A stretch of 64,000 bases of DNA from SZUA-309 sp965230005. Its GTDB lineage: Bacteria > Pseudomonadota > Gammaproteobacteria > Pseudomonadales > Azotimanducaceae. Every line of letters begins with the position of its first letter. Position 1 is the stretch's first letter. The stretch spans positions 62,001 through 126,000 of the forward strand of contig OZ245934.1 of NCBI GenBank assembly GCA_965230005.1. Direction: 5' to 3'. The notes under the pieces are model-generated. The model searched no databases. It was not told where the DNA came from and saw nothing but the letters and a program-made list of their open reading frames with translations. Position numbers and translations under genes: made by a program. Below are positions 34,247 through 42,749 of this stretch, one piece after another.

Positions 34247-35428
34247 CTAGTCGGGCAGGCCGAGCACGCGCTTGGCGATGATGTTGAGCTGGACTTCGTT
34301 CGTGCCCCCGTAGATGGTCACGGCCCGATCCCGGAGCCAGCCGCGCGTCGACTCGATTTCGTCATCCGTGAATCCGGTACCCGCCCAGCCGAGACCGTTC
34401 GTCCCGCGCAGCTCGGCTTTCAGCTCTGAGCCGTTCTTCGACAGCGTCGAGCCGACGTATTTGAAGATGGAGGTGGCAGCACCCGGTGCGCCGGATTCCT
34501 TGCTTTCCTCCATGACGCGGCGGCCCGTGAGCTGCATGCTCTTTTCCTGCATCACGTGCTGGAGGACTTTGTCGCGCACGCCCGGGTCCTGGATACGCCC
34601 CGCTGCGTCTTCACCAACGTATTCCTTGGCGATGGACGCGAAAGGGTTCAGGCGCTTTTTCTTTTTCCCGGCTTCCGGTGCATCGCCGATGCCCGACCGT
34701 TCGTACTGGAGCAGGCGCTTGGCCACGGTCCAGCCTTTGTTCATCTCGCCGATGAGGTCTTCCTTCTTGGCGATGGCGTTGTCGAAGAAGGTCTCGCAGA
34801 AGGGCGAGGAGCCGGAGATCAGGGCGATGGGCTTCACGGTCACGCCCGGCTGATCCATGGGCAGCAGCACGAAGCTGATGCCGTCGTGTTTCGCCGCGTC
34901 CGGGTCCGTGCGCACGAGGCAGAACATCCAGTCCGCGTGGTTGCCGCCAGAGGTCCAGATCTTCTGGCCGTTGATCACGAAATGGTCGCCGTCGAGGACG
35001 GCCTTGGTCCGCAGGCTTGCGAGATCCGAGCCCGATCCTGGCTCCGAATAACCCTGACACCAGCGCACCTCGCCGCTCGTGATCTTCGGCAGGTGCCGCT
35101 GCTTCTGCTCTTCCGTGCCGTATTCGAGGAGCGTCGGTCCGATCATCGCCAGGCCCATACCCGTTGCCGGGGGCAGGGCGCGGATGGCGTTCATCTCCTG
35201 CCGGAGGATGGCCCCTTCTTCCTTCGAGAGACCGCCGCCGCCGTACTCCTTCGGCCACATGGGCGCCGTCCAGCCCCGCTCGGCAGCACGGTCGAGCCAG
35301 AGCCCGGCATCGTCGGTGCTGTACACCTCGAAGGCGTCTTCGAAATGCACGTTGCCCTGGCGCATGCTCTCCGGGCAGTTATCCGCGAGCCAGCTGCGGG
35401 CTTCTTCTCTGAAGGCTTCAAGACTCAT
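34247..35428 (-). CDS. Acyl-CoA dehydrogenase
   Basis: The product is about 393 residues from the ATG at 35428 (MSLEAFREEARSWLADNCPE), with AAGGA upstream; an in-frame ATG at 35458 adds 10 residues. The sequence has RWCQGYSEPGSGSDLASLRTKA, the FAD/substrate loop, and NGQKIWTSGGNHADWMFCLVRTD. The C-terminal ending IYGGTNEVQLNIIAKRVLGLPD is highly typical of the family. It forms a trans-double bond in an acyl-CoA and passes electrons to ETF. A stretch GKKKKRLNPFASIAKEYVGEDAAGRIQDP is a lineage insertion. Substrate chain type is unknown. Confidence 0.93.
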   Translation of the reverse strand: MSLEAFREEARSWLADNCPESMRQGNVHFEDAFEVYSTDDAGLWLDRAAERGWTAPMWPKEYGGGGLSKEEGAILRQEMNAIRALPPATGMGLAMIGPTLLEYGTEEQKQRHLPKITSGEVRWCQGYSEPGSGSDLASLRTKAVLDGDHFVINGQKIWTSGGNHADWMFCLVRTDPDAAKHDGISFVLLPMDQPGVTVKPIALISGSSPFCETFFDNAIAKKEDLIGEMNKGWTVAKRLLQYERSGIGDAPEAGKKKKRLNPFASIAKEYVGEDAAGRIQDPGVRDKVLQHVMQEKSMQLTGRRVMEESKESGAPGAATSIFKYVGSTLSKNGSELKAELRGTNGLGWAGTGFTDDEIESTRGWLRDRAVTIYGGTNEVQLNIIAKRVLGLPD

Positions 35429-35509
35429 AGCGTTGGGATCCTTCGCTCGATGTTGCAAAGCAGCAATTATGGCACGGCTGCCCGCGTTCGCGTCAGCCGT
35501 TTACAACCT

Positions 35510-36190
35510 TCAACGCCGGACAATCAGGCTGACTTCGCCGAGTTCCGGGCCGAAATCTCCCGTCCAGCGGCCGGCCTCCGGCTGCGCAGACTTCCCGAAG
35601 GCGCCCGTGATCACCCGGTCGCCGGCGTTGAGCTGCCGGTCGTAGTCGAGGAGCTGGTTGGCGAGATGCGCAAGCGTGTCGAAGTGGTCGTCGATATGGC
35701 CAGCAGCCGCTACCGTATCCACAGGACTACCGTCGTAAGCCAGCGTCACCGACAGTTCCGCGCCGGCCCAGTTCGCAGGGATCGGACGCAATTCGCCGAT
35801 GACGATGCCCCAGTTCGCCAGGTCGTCTTCGATCCGCTCTGCCGGTGGCGACCCTTTGGGGATGCGCCGCTCGTTGATCTCGAAGGCCGGGGCCATGCCG
35901 GCGAGGTGGGCACGGATCGACTCGGCCGTGACGGGCGCAGACACCGCTTCACCGATCACAAAGCAAAGCTCGTTCTCGAGGCCGCCGTTTTCGATGCCCG
36001 TCCAGTCGATGGCAGCCCCGTCAGAAAAAATACGCTCGGCGAGGATGTAGCCGAAGGGCCGGATCCCGGAGCCGAAGGCGTCCCGGGACTCGCCGGAGGT
36101 CAAGCCGAGCTTCCAGCCGCCCACGGGTTTGCCCGTGGCGTCGAGATGCTCGAGTTGACGACGTTGGGCTTGGGTGAGCTCCTCATTCAT
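35510..36190 (-). CDS. 2-keto-4-pentenoate hydratase-like (fumarylacetoacetase-fold) enzyme
   Basis: The product is 226 residues from the ATG at 36190. GGWKLGLTSGESRDAFG, the acidic ENGGLENELCFVIG with metal-binding Glu residues, APAFEINERRIP and the late DRVITGAFGKSAQPEAGRW are typical of MhpD/HpcG-type hydratases and decarboxylases in meta-cleavage pathways. These add water to 2-hydroxypentadienoate-type acids with Mg2+. It is divergent from the MDR dehydrogenase gene with 70 bases between starts. Neighbouring genes do not spell out a complete aromatic pathway, so the substrate is open. Confidence 0.78.
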   Translation of the reverse strand: MNEELTQAQRRQLEHLDATGKPVGGWKLGLTSGESRDAFGSGIRPFGYILAERIFSDGAAIDWTGIENGGLENELCFVIGEAVSAPVTAESIRAHLAGMAPAFEINERRIPKGSPPAERIEDDLANWGIVIGELRPIPANWAGAELSVTLAYDGSPVDTVAAAGHIDDHFDTLAHLANQLLDYDRQLNAGDRVITGAFGKSAQPEAGRWTGDFGPELGEVSLIVRR

Positions 36191-36260
36191 ACTGTTCCGT
36201 TCCCCATATTCAGCAGGTAAAAGGCGTGTGGATCCGGTCCGGCGCCGCAAGGAGAGAATT

Positions 36261-37385
36261 ATGAGCAGCGACCACAGCAGCGGCCAGCAGATCCAGTCCA
36301 CCGTCCGGGCGGACGGAACGCTGAAGATCAGCCTCGAGACCGTTCCCACCCCGACGCCTGAAGACTCGGAAGTCATCGTTCAGGTGGGCGCCTCGCCCAT
36401 CAATCCTTCGGATCTCGGCCTGCTCTTTGGCGGCGCCGATATGACCACGGCGCGTATCGAGGACGGGGCCGTGATCGCCGATATTCCGGAGGCCATGCTC
36501 CGGGCCATGGGCGCGCGGCTGGATCAGCCCCTGCCTGTCGGTAACGAAGGCGCTGGCGTGGTGGTTGCGGCCGGTGGCTCTGAGCTGGCTCAGTCGCTCA
36601 TGGGTAAATCCGTGGCCATCCTCGGCGGTGCCATGTACGGCGAGTATCGCTGCATCAAGGCCAAGCAGTGTCTCGTGCTGCCGGAGGGGACGACCCCAGC
36701 CGAAGGTGCTTCCTGCTTCGTCAATCCGCTCACGGCTCTGGGTATGGTCGAGACCATGAAGGCAGAGGGGCATACGGCCCTCGTGCACACGGCGGCGGCA
36801 TCGAATCTCGGCCAGATGCTGCAGAAGATCTGTCTCGCCGATGGCATCGAGCTCGTGAACATCGTCCGTAAGCCGGAGCAGGCGGAACTGCTGAAGAGCA
36901 TCGGCGCCAGGCACGTCTGCAACTCGAGTGAGCCTTCCTTCATGAACGACCTCATCGAGGCCCTGGCGGCCACCAACGCGACCATCGCCTTCGATGCCAC
37001 CGGCGGCGGCAAGCTGGCCAGTCAGATTCTCACGGCCATGGAAGCCGCCCAGAGCCGGAACGCGACGGAGTTCAGCCGCTACGGCTCCACGACCCACAAA
37101 CAGGTCTACATCTATGGTGGCCTCGACCGGAGCCCGACGGAGCTGACCCGCGGCTACGGCATGGCCTGGAGCATCGGCGGGTGGCTGCTCACCCCCTTCC
37201 TGCAGAAGATCGGCTTCGAAGCCGCCGAAGCGCTCCGGCAGCGGGTGGCGCGGGAGGTGAAAACCACCTTTGCTTCCAGCTATTCGAAGGAGGTATCACT
37301 CGCAGACGTCCTCACGCTGGAAGCCATCGGGGTCTATGGCAAGCAGGCTACCGGCGAGAAGTACCTGGTGAATCCCACACTCTGA
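36261..37385 (+). CDS. Zinc-type alcohol dehydrogenase/quinone reductase (MDR family)
   Basis: The product is 374 residues from the ATG at 36261 (AAGGAGAG upstream). VIVQVGASPINPSDLGLLFGG and PLPVGNEGAGVVVAAG give the GroES-like catalytic domain. TALVHTAAASNLGQMLQKICLADGIELVNIVRK is the Rossmann NAD(P) domain, with HTAAASN in place of the usual GxGxxG. No structural-zinc Cys cluster is visible, so a zinc-free reductase is likely. Probable quinone or enoyl reductase; substrate unknown. Confidence 0.85.
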   Translation: MSSDHSSGQQIQSTVRADGTLKISLETVPTPTPEDSEVIVQVGASPINPSDLGLLFGGADMTTARIEDGAVIADIPEAMLRAMGARLDQPLPVGNEGAGVVVAAGGSELAQSLMGKSVAILGGAMYGEYRCIKAKQCLVLPEGTTPAEGASCFVNPLTALGMVETMKAEGHTALVHTAAASNLGQMLQKICLADGIELVNIVRKPEQAELLKSIGARHVCNSSEPSFMNDLIEALAATNATIAFDATGGGKLASQILTAMEAAQSRNATEFSRYGSTTHKQVYIYGGLDRSPTELTRGYGMAWSIGGWLLTPFLQKIGFEAAEALRQRVAREVKTTFASSYSKEVSLADVLTLEAIGVYGKQATGEKYLVNPTL

Positions 37386-37680
37386 GAGGTTGCCGGGAGA
37401 GGTCGCCGGATTGTCGGACCCGGTCCGCCGACCCTCTCGGGTAGTTGCAGCAGCCCCAATACGCAGAAAAAACCGCAGAAACACTCCACTATTTCTGCAT
37501 ACGTGTTTCCATTTATTTCAAATATGTGTCCCTGCGAAACCCCTAATAACCAAACGATCTAAATAGGGTTTGTTTCATGCTTAGTGTGGACGTAGTCTAG
37601 CGCGCCAGAGGAGGGGTGTGGTCCGTTCAGGGCCGCAAGCACTCTCAGATCAAAAAACAATTATCTATTGGGGTACAAAC
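37386..37680. other. Upstream region of the TonB receptor (295 bases)
   Basis: The first 50 bases hold a long imperfect inverted repeat (GAGAGGTCGCCGGA against TCCGCCGACCCTCTC) without a T run; it may be a weak terminator or a structured RNA. The next 100 bases are AT-rich. A weak promoter-like pair, TTGTTT and TAGTCT 17 bases apart, lies near 37570-37600. The receptor start ATG at 37681 follows GGGG. An iron- or substrate-responsive operator may exist, but I cannot identify one. Confidence 0.4.
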
Positions 37681-40641
37681 ATGATTCTGAAAAAGACTCC
37701 ACTGGCCAGTGCGATCAGCGGCATTTCCGCTGCGATGGCACTGGGAGCGGGTGCCGTCAGCGCGCCTGTTCTGGCAGAGGAAGTGCTTATCGAGGAGGTC
37801 GTGGTAACCGGTTCGCGTATTCAACGTTCCAATCTCGTCGAATCGAGCCCGGTACAGCAGCTCGACGCTGAGCAGCTGCAGCTCACCGGTGTGACTCGTC
37901 TGGAGGATGCGCTTGCCGCGTTGCCGCAGATCAGTCTCGACCAGTCGTCAGGTCAGGCCATTGAGTCCATCGGCACGGCGACACTCGAACTGCGGGGCCT
38001 CGGCTCCAGCCGGACACTCGTGCTCATGAACGGCCGTCGTCTGCCGACGAACTCGCCGAACGACACGGAATCCGGCGCAGACATCAACTTCATCCCGCGG
38101 GCTCTCGTCGAGCGCGTCGAAGTACTGACGGGTGGTGCGTCTTCCACCTACGGTGCTGACGCTGTAGCCGGGGTCGTGAACTTCATCATGATCGATGATT
38201 TCGAAGGCGTGAAGTTCGACTACCAGTACTCCGGTCTCCGCCACAACAACAAGAGCAACCTGGTCTCTGATGCTGCTGCGGAAGCGGGCTTCCCGGCCGC
38301 CACCGGCACGAAGACCGACGGTGATACGCATGACATCAGCCTGATCATTGGCGGCAACCTCGAAGATGGCCGCGGTAACATGACGGGTTACGTCACCTAC
38401 CGTGACATCGAAGGTGTCGTGCAGGCAGAGCGCAACTACAGCGCCTGTGCCGTCCGCTCCGGACTGACCTGCCTTGGCTCGGGTACCAACGAAACGGGTA
38501 GCTTCTACTTCGAATCGGATGCTTTCACGAGCCTCTATCGGGTTGAGGGCGATCAGTTCCTGCAGGGTATCGGACCGGGCTTCAACTTCGCCCCGCCGAG
38601 CTATCTGCAGCGCCCCGATGAGCGTTGGACCCTCGGTGTGATGGGCCACTATGACATCGCCGACAACGTCGAGGCCTATGCCGAGTTCATGTTCATGGAT
38701 ACCCGGTCGATCACTCAGTTCGGACCGGCAGGTATTTTCTTCAACACGCTGAACGTTAACTGCGGTAACCCACTGCTGTCTGATCAGCAGCGGGCACTCA
38801 TCACCGATACCGGCGCCGTTGACCCTGACGGTAATCCGGTAGGCGGCTGTACGGATCCGATCGCTGATCCGCTGCAGCTGACGCCGACGGTGATCGGCCG
38901 GCGGAACGTCGAAGGCGGTGCCCGCTTCGGCGATCTGCGCCACAGCACGTACCGGGCTCTGTTCGGTTTCCGCGGCGACATCAACGACAACTGGAGCTAC
39001 GACATGTCGGCGCAATACGCCGAAGTCGACATGCGCAACCGGAATGGCAACTACGTCAACCTGGCGCGCGCGCAGCGGGCTCTCATCGTTGATCCTAACG
39101 ATCCGACCCAGTGTATCGATACGGACGGCGGCAACTGTGTGCCCTACAACATCTTCCAGACCGGCGGTGTCACCGACGAAGCGGTTGGCTACATCAACCA
39201 GCAGTACTTCGAGCGCGGCACCACCGATCAGCTCGTGCTGCAGGCGTTCGTCAACGGCACCATCGACGAGTGGGCCCTGCCCTCAGCGGACAACGGTCTG
39301 TCCATCGTCCTCGGTGTGGAGCATCGCGAAGAAGGCCTCGTCTACCAGCCCGACGACTCGGCCCTGGCCGGCCAGGTCGGTGGTCTGACCGCTGCACTGG
39401 TTCCGATCGACGGCAGCTACAAGGTGACGGAATTCTTCACGGAAGCGCAGATTCCTCTCGTGGAAGGGGCCAGCTGGGCTGAATCCCTCGCCCTGGACCT
39501 GGGTTATCGCTACTCGAAGTACCGTCCCAGCGGTGAAGCGACCAACACGTACAAGGCAGCCTTTGGTTGGCAGATCGTTTCTGACATCAAGGCCCGTGCC
39601 AGCTATCAGCGCGCAGTTCGTGCGCCGAACGTGGTCGACCAGTTCCAGCCGCAGCAGGGCAGCCTGTTCGCCATGGACCAGGATCCCTGTAACCGCACGG
39701 TCACTGACGACGACGGCAACACATCGATCGTTCCCGGTAATGTCAGTGTCAGAGGATACACCTTCGACCAGTGCGCACGTTCTGGTGTCACCCAGGCTGT
39801 CTGGGATGCAGGCGGTCCTACGGACTCGCCCGCGGCACAGTACAATCAGCTGATTGGTGGTTCGACGGAGCTGCTGCCGGAAGAGTCCGATACCTATATC
39901 TTCGGTCTCGTCTGGACGCCCGGTTTCGCCGACAGTCTGGCCGTTACTCTTGATTACTATGACATCAAGATCACGGACGCCATCGAGGAAGTGGAGCCGG
40001 AAACGACCCTGCTGCAGTGTATCGAGAACAATCAGTTCTGCGATCGTGTGAATCGGGGCCAGAACGACTCTCTGTGGCTGGGCCAGGCCGGACCTACGAA
40101 CGGGGTGAATGCCCTGACGCAGAACATCGGCTTCTTCCAGACCAAGGGTATCGACCTCGAAATCACCTACAACTGGATCATCGGAGACTCCGGGCACAGC
40201 CTGACCTTCAACAACATCTTCGGCCACATCGTCTCCTGGGAGCAGCAGGAATACCCTGGCGCCGAAGTGCAGCGCTGTGAAGGTTTCTACGGCGGTTCCT
40301 GTGAGACCCCGCTGCCGGAAAACTCGAACCGGTTCCAGGTTTCCTGGTCGCTGCCTGGCAACGACTGGCTGTTCAACCTGAACTGGCGGTACATCGACAA
40401 GGTCGAGCAGACCCAGACCAGTAACCCGATCAATCTTGATAGCCAGAACTATCTCGATCTTGCGGCGAACTGGCGGGCTACGGAAAACCTGACGTTCCGC
40501 GCGGGTATCAACAACGTGCTCGATGAAGCGCCGCCGTTCGTACCGCAGGGTGTGACGGCACGGGAAAACGGTAATACCTATCCGGGCACTTACGACCCGC
40601 TGGGTTCTTACTGGTTCCTGAGCGTCACGGCCGGTATCTAA
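37681..40641 (+). CDS. TonB-dependent outer-membrane receptor
   Basis: The product is 986 residues from the ATG at 37681; the upstream frame from 37618 is unsupported. A signal peptide ending VLAEE is followed by a TonB-box-like EEVVVTGSRIQRSN, then the plug (LVLMNGRRLP, VERVEVLTGGASSTYGADAVAGVVN) and a barrel ending LGSYWFLSVTAGI. Cys pairs in loops (CAVRSGLTCLG, CIENNQFCD, CEGFYGGSCETP) may form disulfides. The receptor has no SusD partner and is not linked to an iron gene. The three TPR enzyme genes downstream suggest a shared envelope task, although two terminators separate them. Confidence 0.92.
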   Translation: MILKKTPLASAISGISAAMALGAGAVSAPVLAEEVLIEEVVVTGSRIQRSNLVESSPVQQLDAEQLQLTGVTRLEDALAALPQISLDQSSGQAIESIGTATLELRGLGSSRTLVLMNGRRLPTNSPNDTESGADINFIPRALVERVEVLTGGASSTYGADAVAGVVNFIMIDDFEGVKFDYQYSGLRHNNKSNLVSDAAAEAGFPAATGTKTDGDTHDISLIIGGNLEDGRGNMTGYVTYRDIEGVVQAERNYSACAVRSGLTCLGSGTNETGSFYFESDAFTSLYRVEGDQFLQGIGPGFNFAPPSYLQRPDERWTLGVMGHYDIADNVEAYAEFMFMDTRSITQFGPAGIFFNTLNVNCGNPLLSDQQRALITDTGAVDPDGNPVGGCTDPIADPLQLTPTVIGRRNVEGGARFGDLRHSTYRALFGFRGDINDNWSYDMSAQYAEVDMRNRNGNYVNLARAQRALIVDPNDPTQCIDTDGGNCVPYNIFQTGGVTDEAVGYINQQYFERGTTDQLVLQAFVNGTIDEWALPSADNGLSIVLGVEHREEGLVYQPDDSALAGQVGGLTAALVPIDGSYKVTEFFTEAQIPLVEGASWAESLALDLGYRYSKYRPSGEATNTYKAAFGWQIVSDIKARASYQRAVRAPNVVDQFQPQQGSLFAMDQDPCNRTVTDDDGNTSIVPGNVSVRGYTFDQCARSGVTQAVWDAGGPTDSPAAQYNQLIGGSTELLPEESDTYIFGLVWTPGFADSLAVTLDYYDIKITDAIEEVEPETTLLQCIENNQFCDRVNRGQNDSLWLGQAGPTNGVNALTQNIGFFQTKGIDLEITYNWIIGDSGHSLTFNNIFGHIVSWEQQEYPGAEVQRCEGFYGGSCETPLPENSNRFQVSWSLPGNDWLFNLNWRYIDKVEQTQTSNPINLDSQNYLDLAANWRATENLTFRAGINNVLDEAPPFVPQGVTARENGNTYPGTYDPLGSYWFLSVTAGI

Positions 40642-40651
40642 GGCGACAGTC

Positions 40652-40674
40652 GGGTGGGGCTTCCGGCCCCACCC
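40652..40674 (+). terminator. Hairpin after the TonB receptor
   Basis: A 9-bp stem GGGTGGGGC / GCCCCACCC with a 5-base loop TTCCG. No long T run follows at once, but a second, stronger terminator lies 14 bases further on. Confidence 0.5.
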
Positions 40675-40687
40675 TCAGTTTGCTTGA

Positions 40688-40711
40688 GGCGGGCATTTGC
40701 CCGCCTTTTTT
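40688..40711 (+). terminator. Rho-independent terminator of the TonB receptor gene
   Basis: The stem GGCGGGC / GCCCGCC with loop ATTT is followed by TTTTTT-CTTT. This is a textbook terminator, so the downstream TPR genes are probably transcribed from their own promoter. Confidence 0.85.
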
Positions 40712-40863
40712 CTTTCCGTCTCTACCTACACCACCACAGCTTCCTCGAAGGTGCCTGGCATGGCCCGCCACAGCCTATGAATGGCCGGCGGCGAAACTGG
40801 GTTCGCGGGATGTGGCGCCCGCGGTTCTGAGGGATAATTAGCTGTCTTTACGGGATCGACTTT

Positions 40864-42720
40864 ATGCGCCGAGACAATCCACCGCCTGCCCGACCAGAGC
40901 TTCGCAGCGCCCTGGGTGCCGCGGCCGAGGCGCTGAAAACGGGACATTTCGGAGATGCGATAGCGCGCTGTGAGCAGATCCTCAAGCGCGAGCCGGATCA
41001 ACCGGACGCCCTGCACATCATGGCCATGTCCTACGCCGCCGGCGGCGATGCGGACAGCGCCATCGAGCGCTTCCGGCAGAGTCTCGCAGCAGCACCCAGG
41101 CGTCACGACATACACATCAACTTCGGCAATTTCCTCCGCGAGCAGGGTCTGGCGCAGGAGGCCCGCAGCCACCTGCGCAAAGCCGTGAAGATCGCCCCGG
41201 ATTTCCCCCATGGCTGGTACTACCTGGGGCTCCTGGCCCGGGCACTCGACGACATGGATGAGGCGTTGCGCAGCGCCCACAAGGTCACCGTTCTGGCGCC
41301 TTCCGGCGCGGAAGGCTGGGAGCTCCTGGCGGCTGTGCAGCAGCGCCGCGGCAATCCGGCAGAAGCGATAGCGGCCTGCCGGGAAGGCATCAAGCACAGT
41401 CCCGAGGCGGCCCGCCTGCACTATTCACTCGGGCAACTGCTGCGTCAGGAGTGCGACTTCGATGCCGCCGCCGACGCCTATGCCGCAGCCCGTGATGCGG
41501 GCTTTGCCCCGCCTGAACTGTTCATCAATCAGGCGGAAAGTTATCTCGAAGCAGGGAATCTCGAGGCCGCCGTCGCCTGCGCCGATACCGGCGTCGACAG
41601 CTTCCCGGATCATGCGCTTCTGCACCGCACCCGCACCCGGCTGCGCTATGAGTCTGGTGCGCCGGGGGACCCGGTGGAAGCGCTCTGGCAGGCGGCCCGG
41701 GAGCACTCCGGCAACGCAGAGCTCTGGTACAACCTGGTGCGGCTGCTCGAGCGCATCGGCCGGGAGGAAGAGAGTAACGCGGCCCTCGTTGAAGCGCGCC
41801 GTCTCGGCTGCCCCGGAACCGCGGAGATCCGCATGCTCGAAGCCTGGTCCAGGGCAAAAGCGGGCGAACACGAGGAAGCGACGCGGGGCTTTCGAGAGAT
41901 TCTCGACGAACAGCCGGGGCATTCCGGCGTCAAACTCACCTTTGCTTCTCACCTGCTTGGCCACGGCGATCCAACCGAGGCCGAGGCGCTGTGCGAGAGC
42001 GTGCTGCAGACGGAACCGGTCAATCAGCTCGCCTGGTGTTACCGCGGCACTGCATGGCAGCTCCTCGAGGACCCCCGTGAAGGCTGGCTGCTCGACTACG
42101 AGCGCATGATAAGCACCGTCGAGGTGCCGCCCCCCAACGGTTACGCCGATACCGCGGCGTTCATGGAAGAGGTAGAGGCAGCGTTGGAGACGCTGCACCG
42201 GACTCAGGCGCGTCCTGTCGATCAGAGCGTCCGTGGCGGGACCCAGACCAGCGGCTTTCTGTTCCGCTTGAAACACCCGCTGCTGAGAATTCTGGAAGGG
42301 CAGATCCGCGTGGCGGCGAAAGAAGTGCTGTCCGCGTTCCCGAATGAGCCTGACCATCCGTTCTGGGGGCGCCGGATCAGCGCGCCACGGGGTGATGGCT
42401 TCCGTTTCTCCGGCGCCTGGTCGGTTCGCCTGCAGAGCGAAGGCTTTCACAGCAACCACATCCACACCGAGGGCTGGATCAGTTCCGCCTTCTATATCTC
42501 GTTGCCCGAGATCGTCCGCGAGGGTGACAGCAGCGCGGGTCACATTCAATTCGGCGTACCCATGACCGAACTGGATCTGGCGCTGCCGCCGCAGCGGATC
42601 GTCAAGCCCAGAGTCGGCACCCTCGTGCTGTTTCCGTCCTATATGTGGCACGGAACCATTCCGTTCACCTCGGAGCAGCCGCGTATCACGGTCGCCTTCG
42701 ATCTTCAGCCTGAAGCCTGA
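40864..42720 (+). CDS. TPR protein with C-terminal 2OG-Fe(II) oxygenase domain
   Basis: The product is 618 residues. The N-terminal 400 or so form degenerate TPR helical repeats (PDQPDALHIMAMSYAAGGDADSAIERFR, FPHGWYYLGLLARALDDMDEALRSA). The last 200 residues carry a putative 2-oxoglutarate/iron oxygenase: the HIHTEGW metal triad start, GTLVLFPSYMWHGTIPF with the distal His, and RITVAFD with the 2OG-binding Arg. This matches the 2OG-FeII_Oxy_5 group. The TPR part would dock a protein target or partner. The sulfotransferase gene starts 29 bases later. Reaction and substrate are unknown; hydroxylation of a protein or peptide is inferred. Confidence 0.85.
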   Translation: MRRDNPPPARPELRSALGAAAEALKTGHFGDAIARCEQILKREPDQPDALHIMAMSYAAGGDADSAIERFRQSLAAAPRRHDIHINFGNFLREQGLAQEARSHLRKAVKIAPDFPHGWYYLGLLARALDDMDEALRSAHKVTVLAPSGAEGWELLAAVQQRRGNPAEAIAACREGIKHSPEAARLHYSLGQLLRQECDFDAAADAYAAARDAGFAPPELFINQAESYLEAGNLEAAVACADTGVDSFPDHALLHRTRTRLRYESGAPGDPVEALWQAAREHSGNAELWYNLVRLLERIGREEESNAALVEARRLGCPGTAEIRMLEAWSRAKAGEHEEATRGFREILDEQPGHSGVKLTFASHLLGHGDPTEAEALCESVLQTEPVNQLAWCYRGTAWQLLEDPREGWLLDYERMISTVEVPPPNGYADTAAFMEEVEAALETLHRTQARPVDQSVRGGTQTSGFLFRLKHPLLRILEGQIRVAAKEVLSAFPNEPDHPFWGRRISAPRGDGFRFSGAWSVRLQSEGFHSNHIHTEGWISSAFYISLPEIVREGDSSAGHIQFGVPMTELDLALPPQRIVKPRVGTLVLFPSYMWHGTIPFTSEQPRITVAFDLQPEA

Positions 42721-42749
42721 GCTGCCTGCTCAGTGAGAGGAATCATCGA

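Noticed and set aside
37388..37440. Inverted repeat as riboswitch or terminator
   Set aside because: Pairing is imperfect and there is no T run or known riboswitch consensus; recorded only within the intergenic entry.
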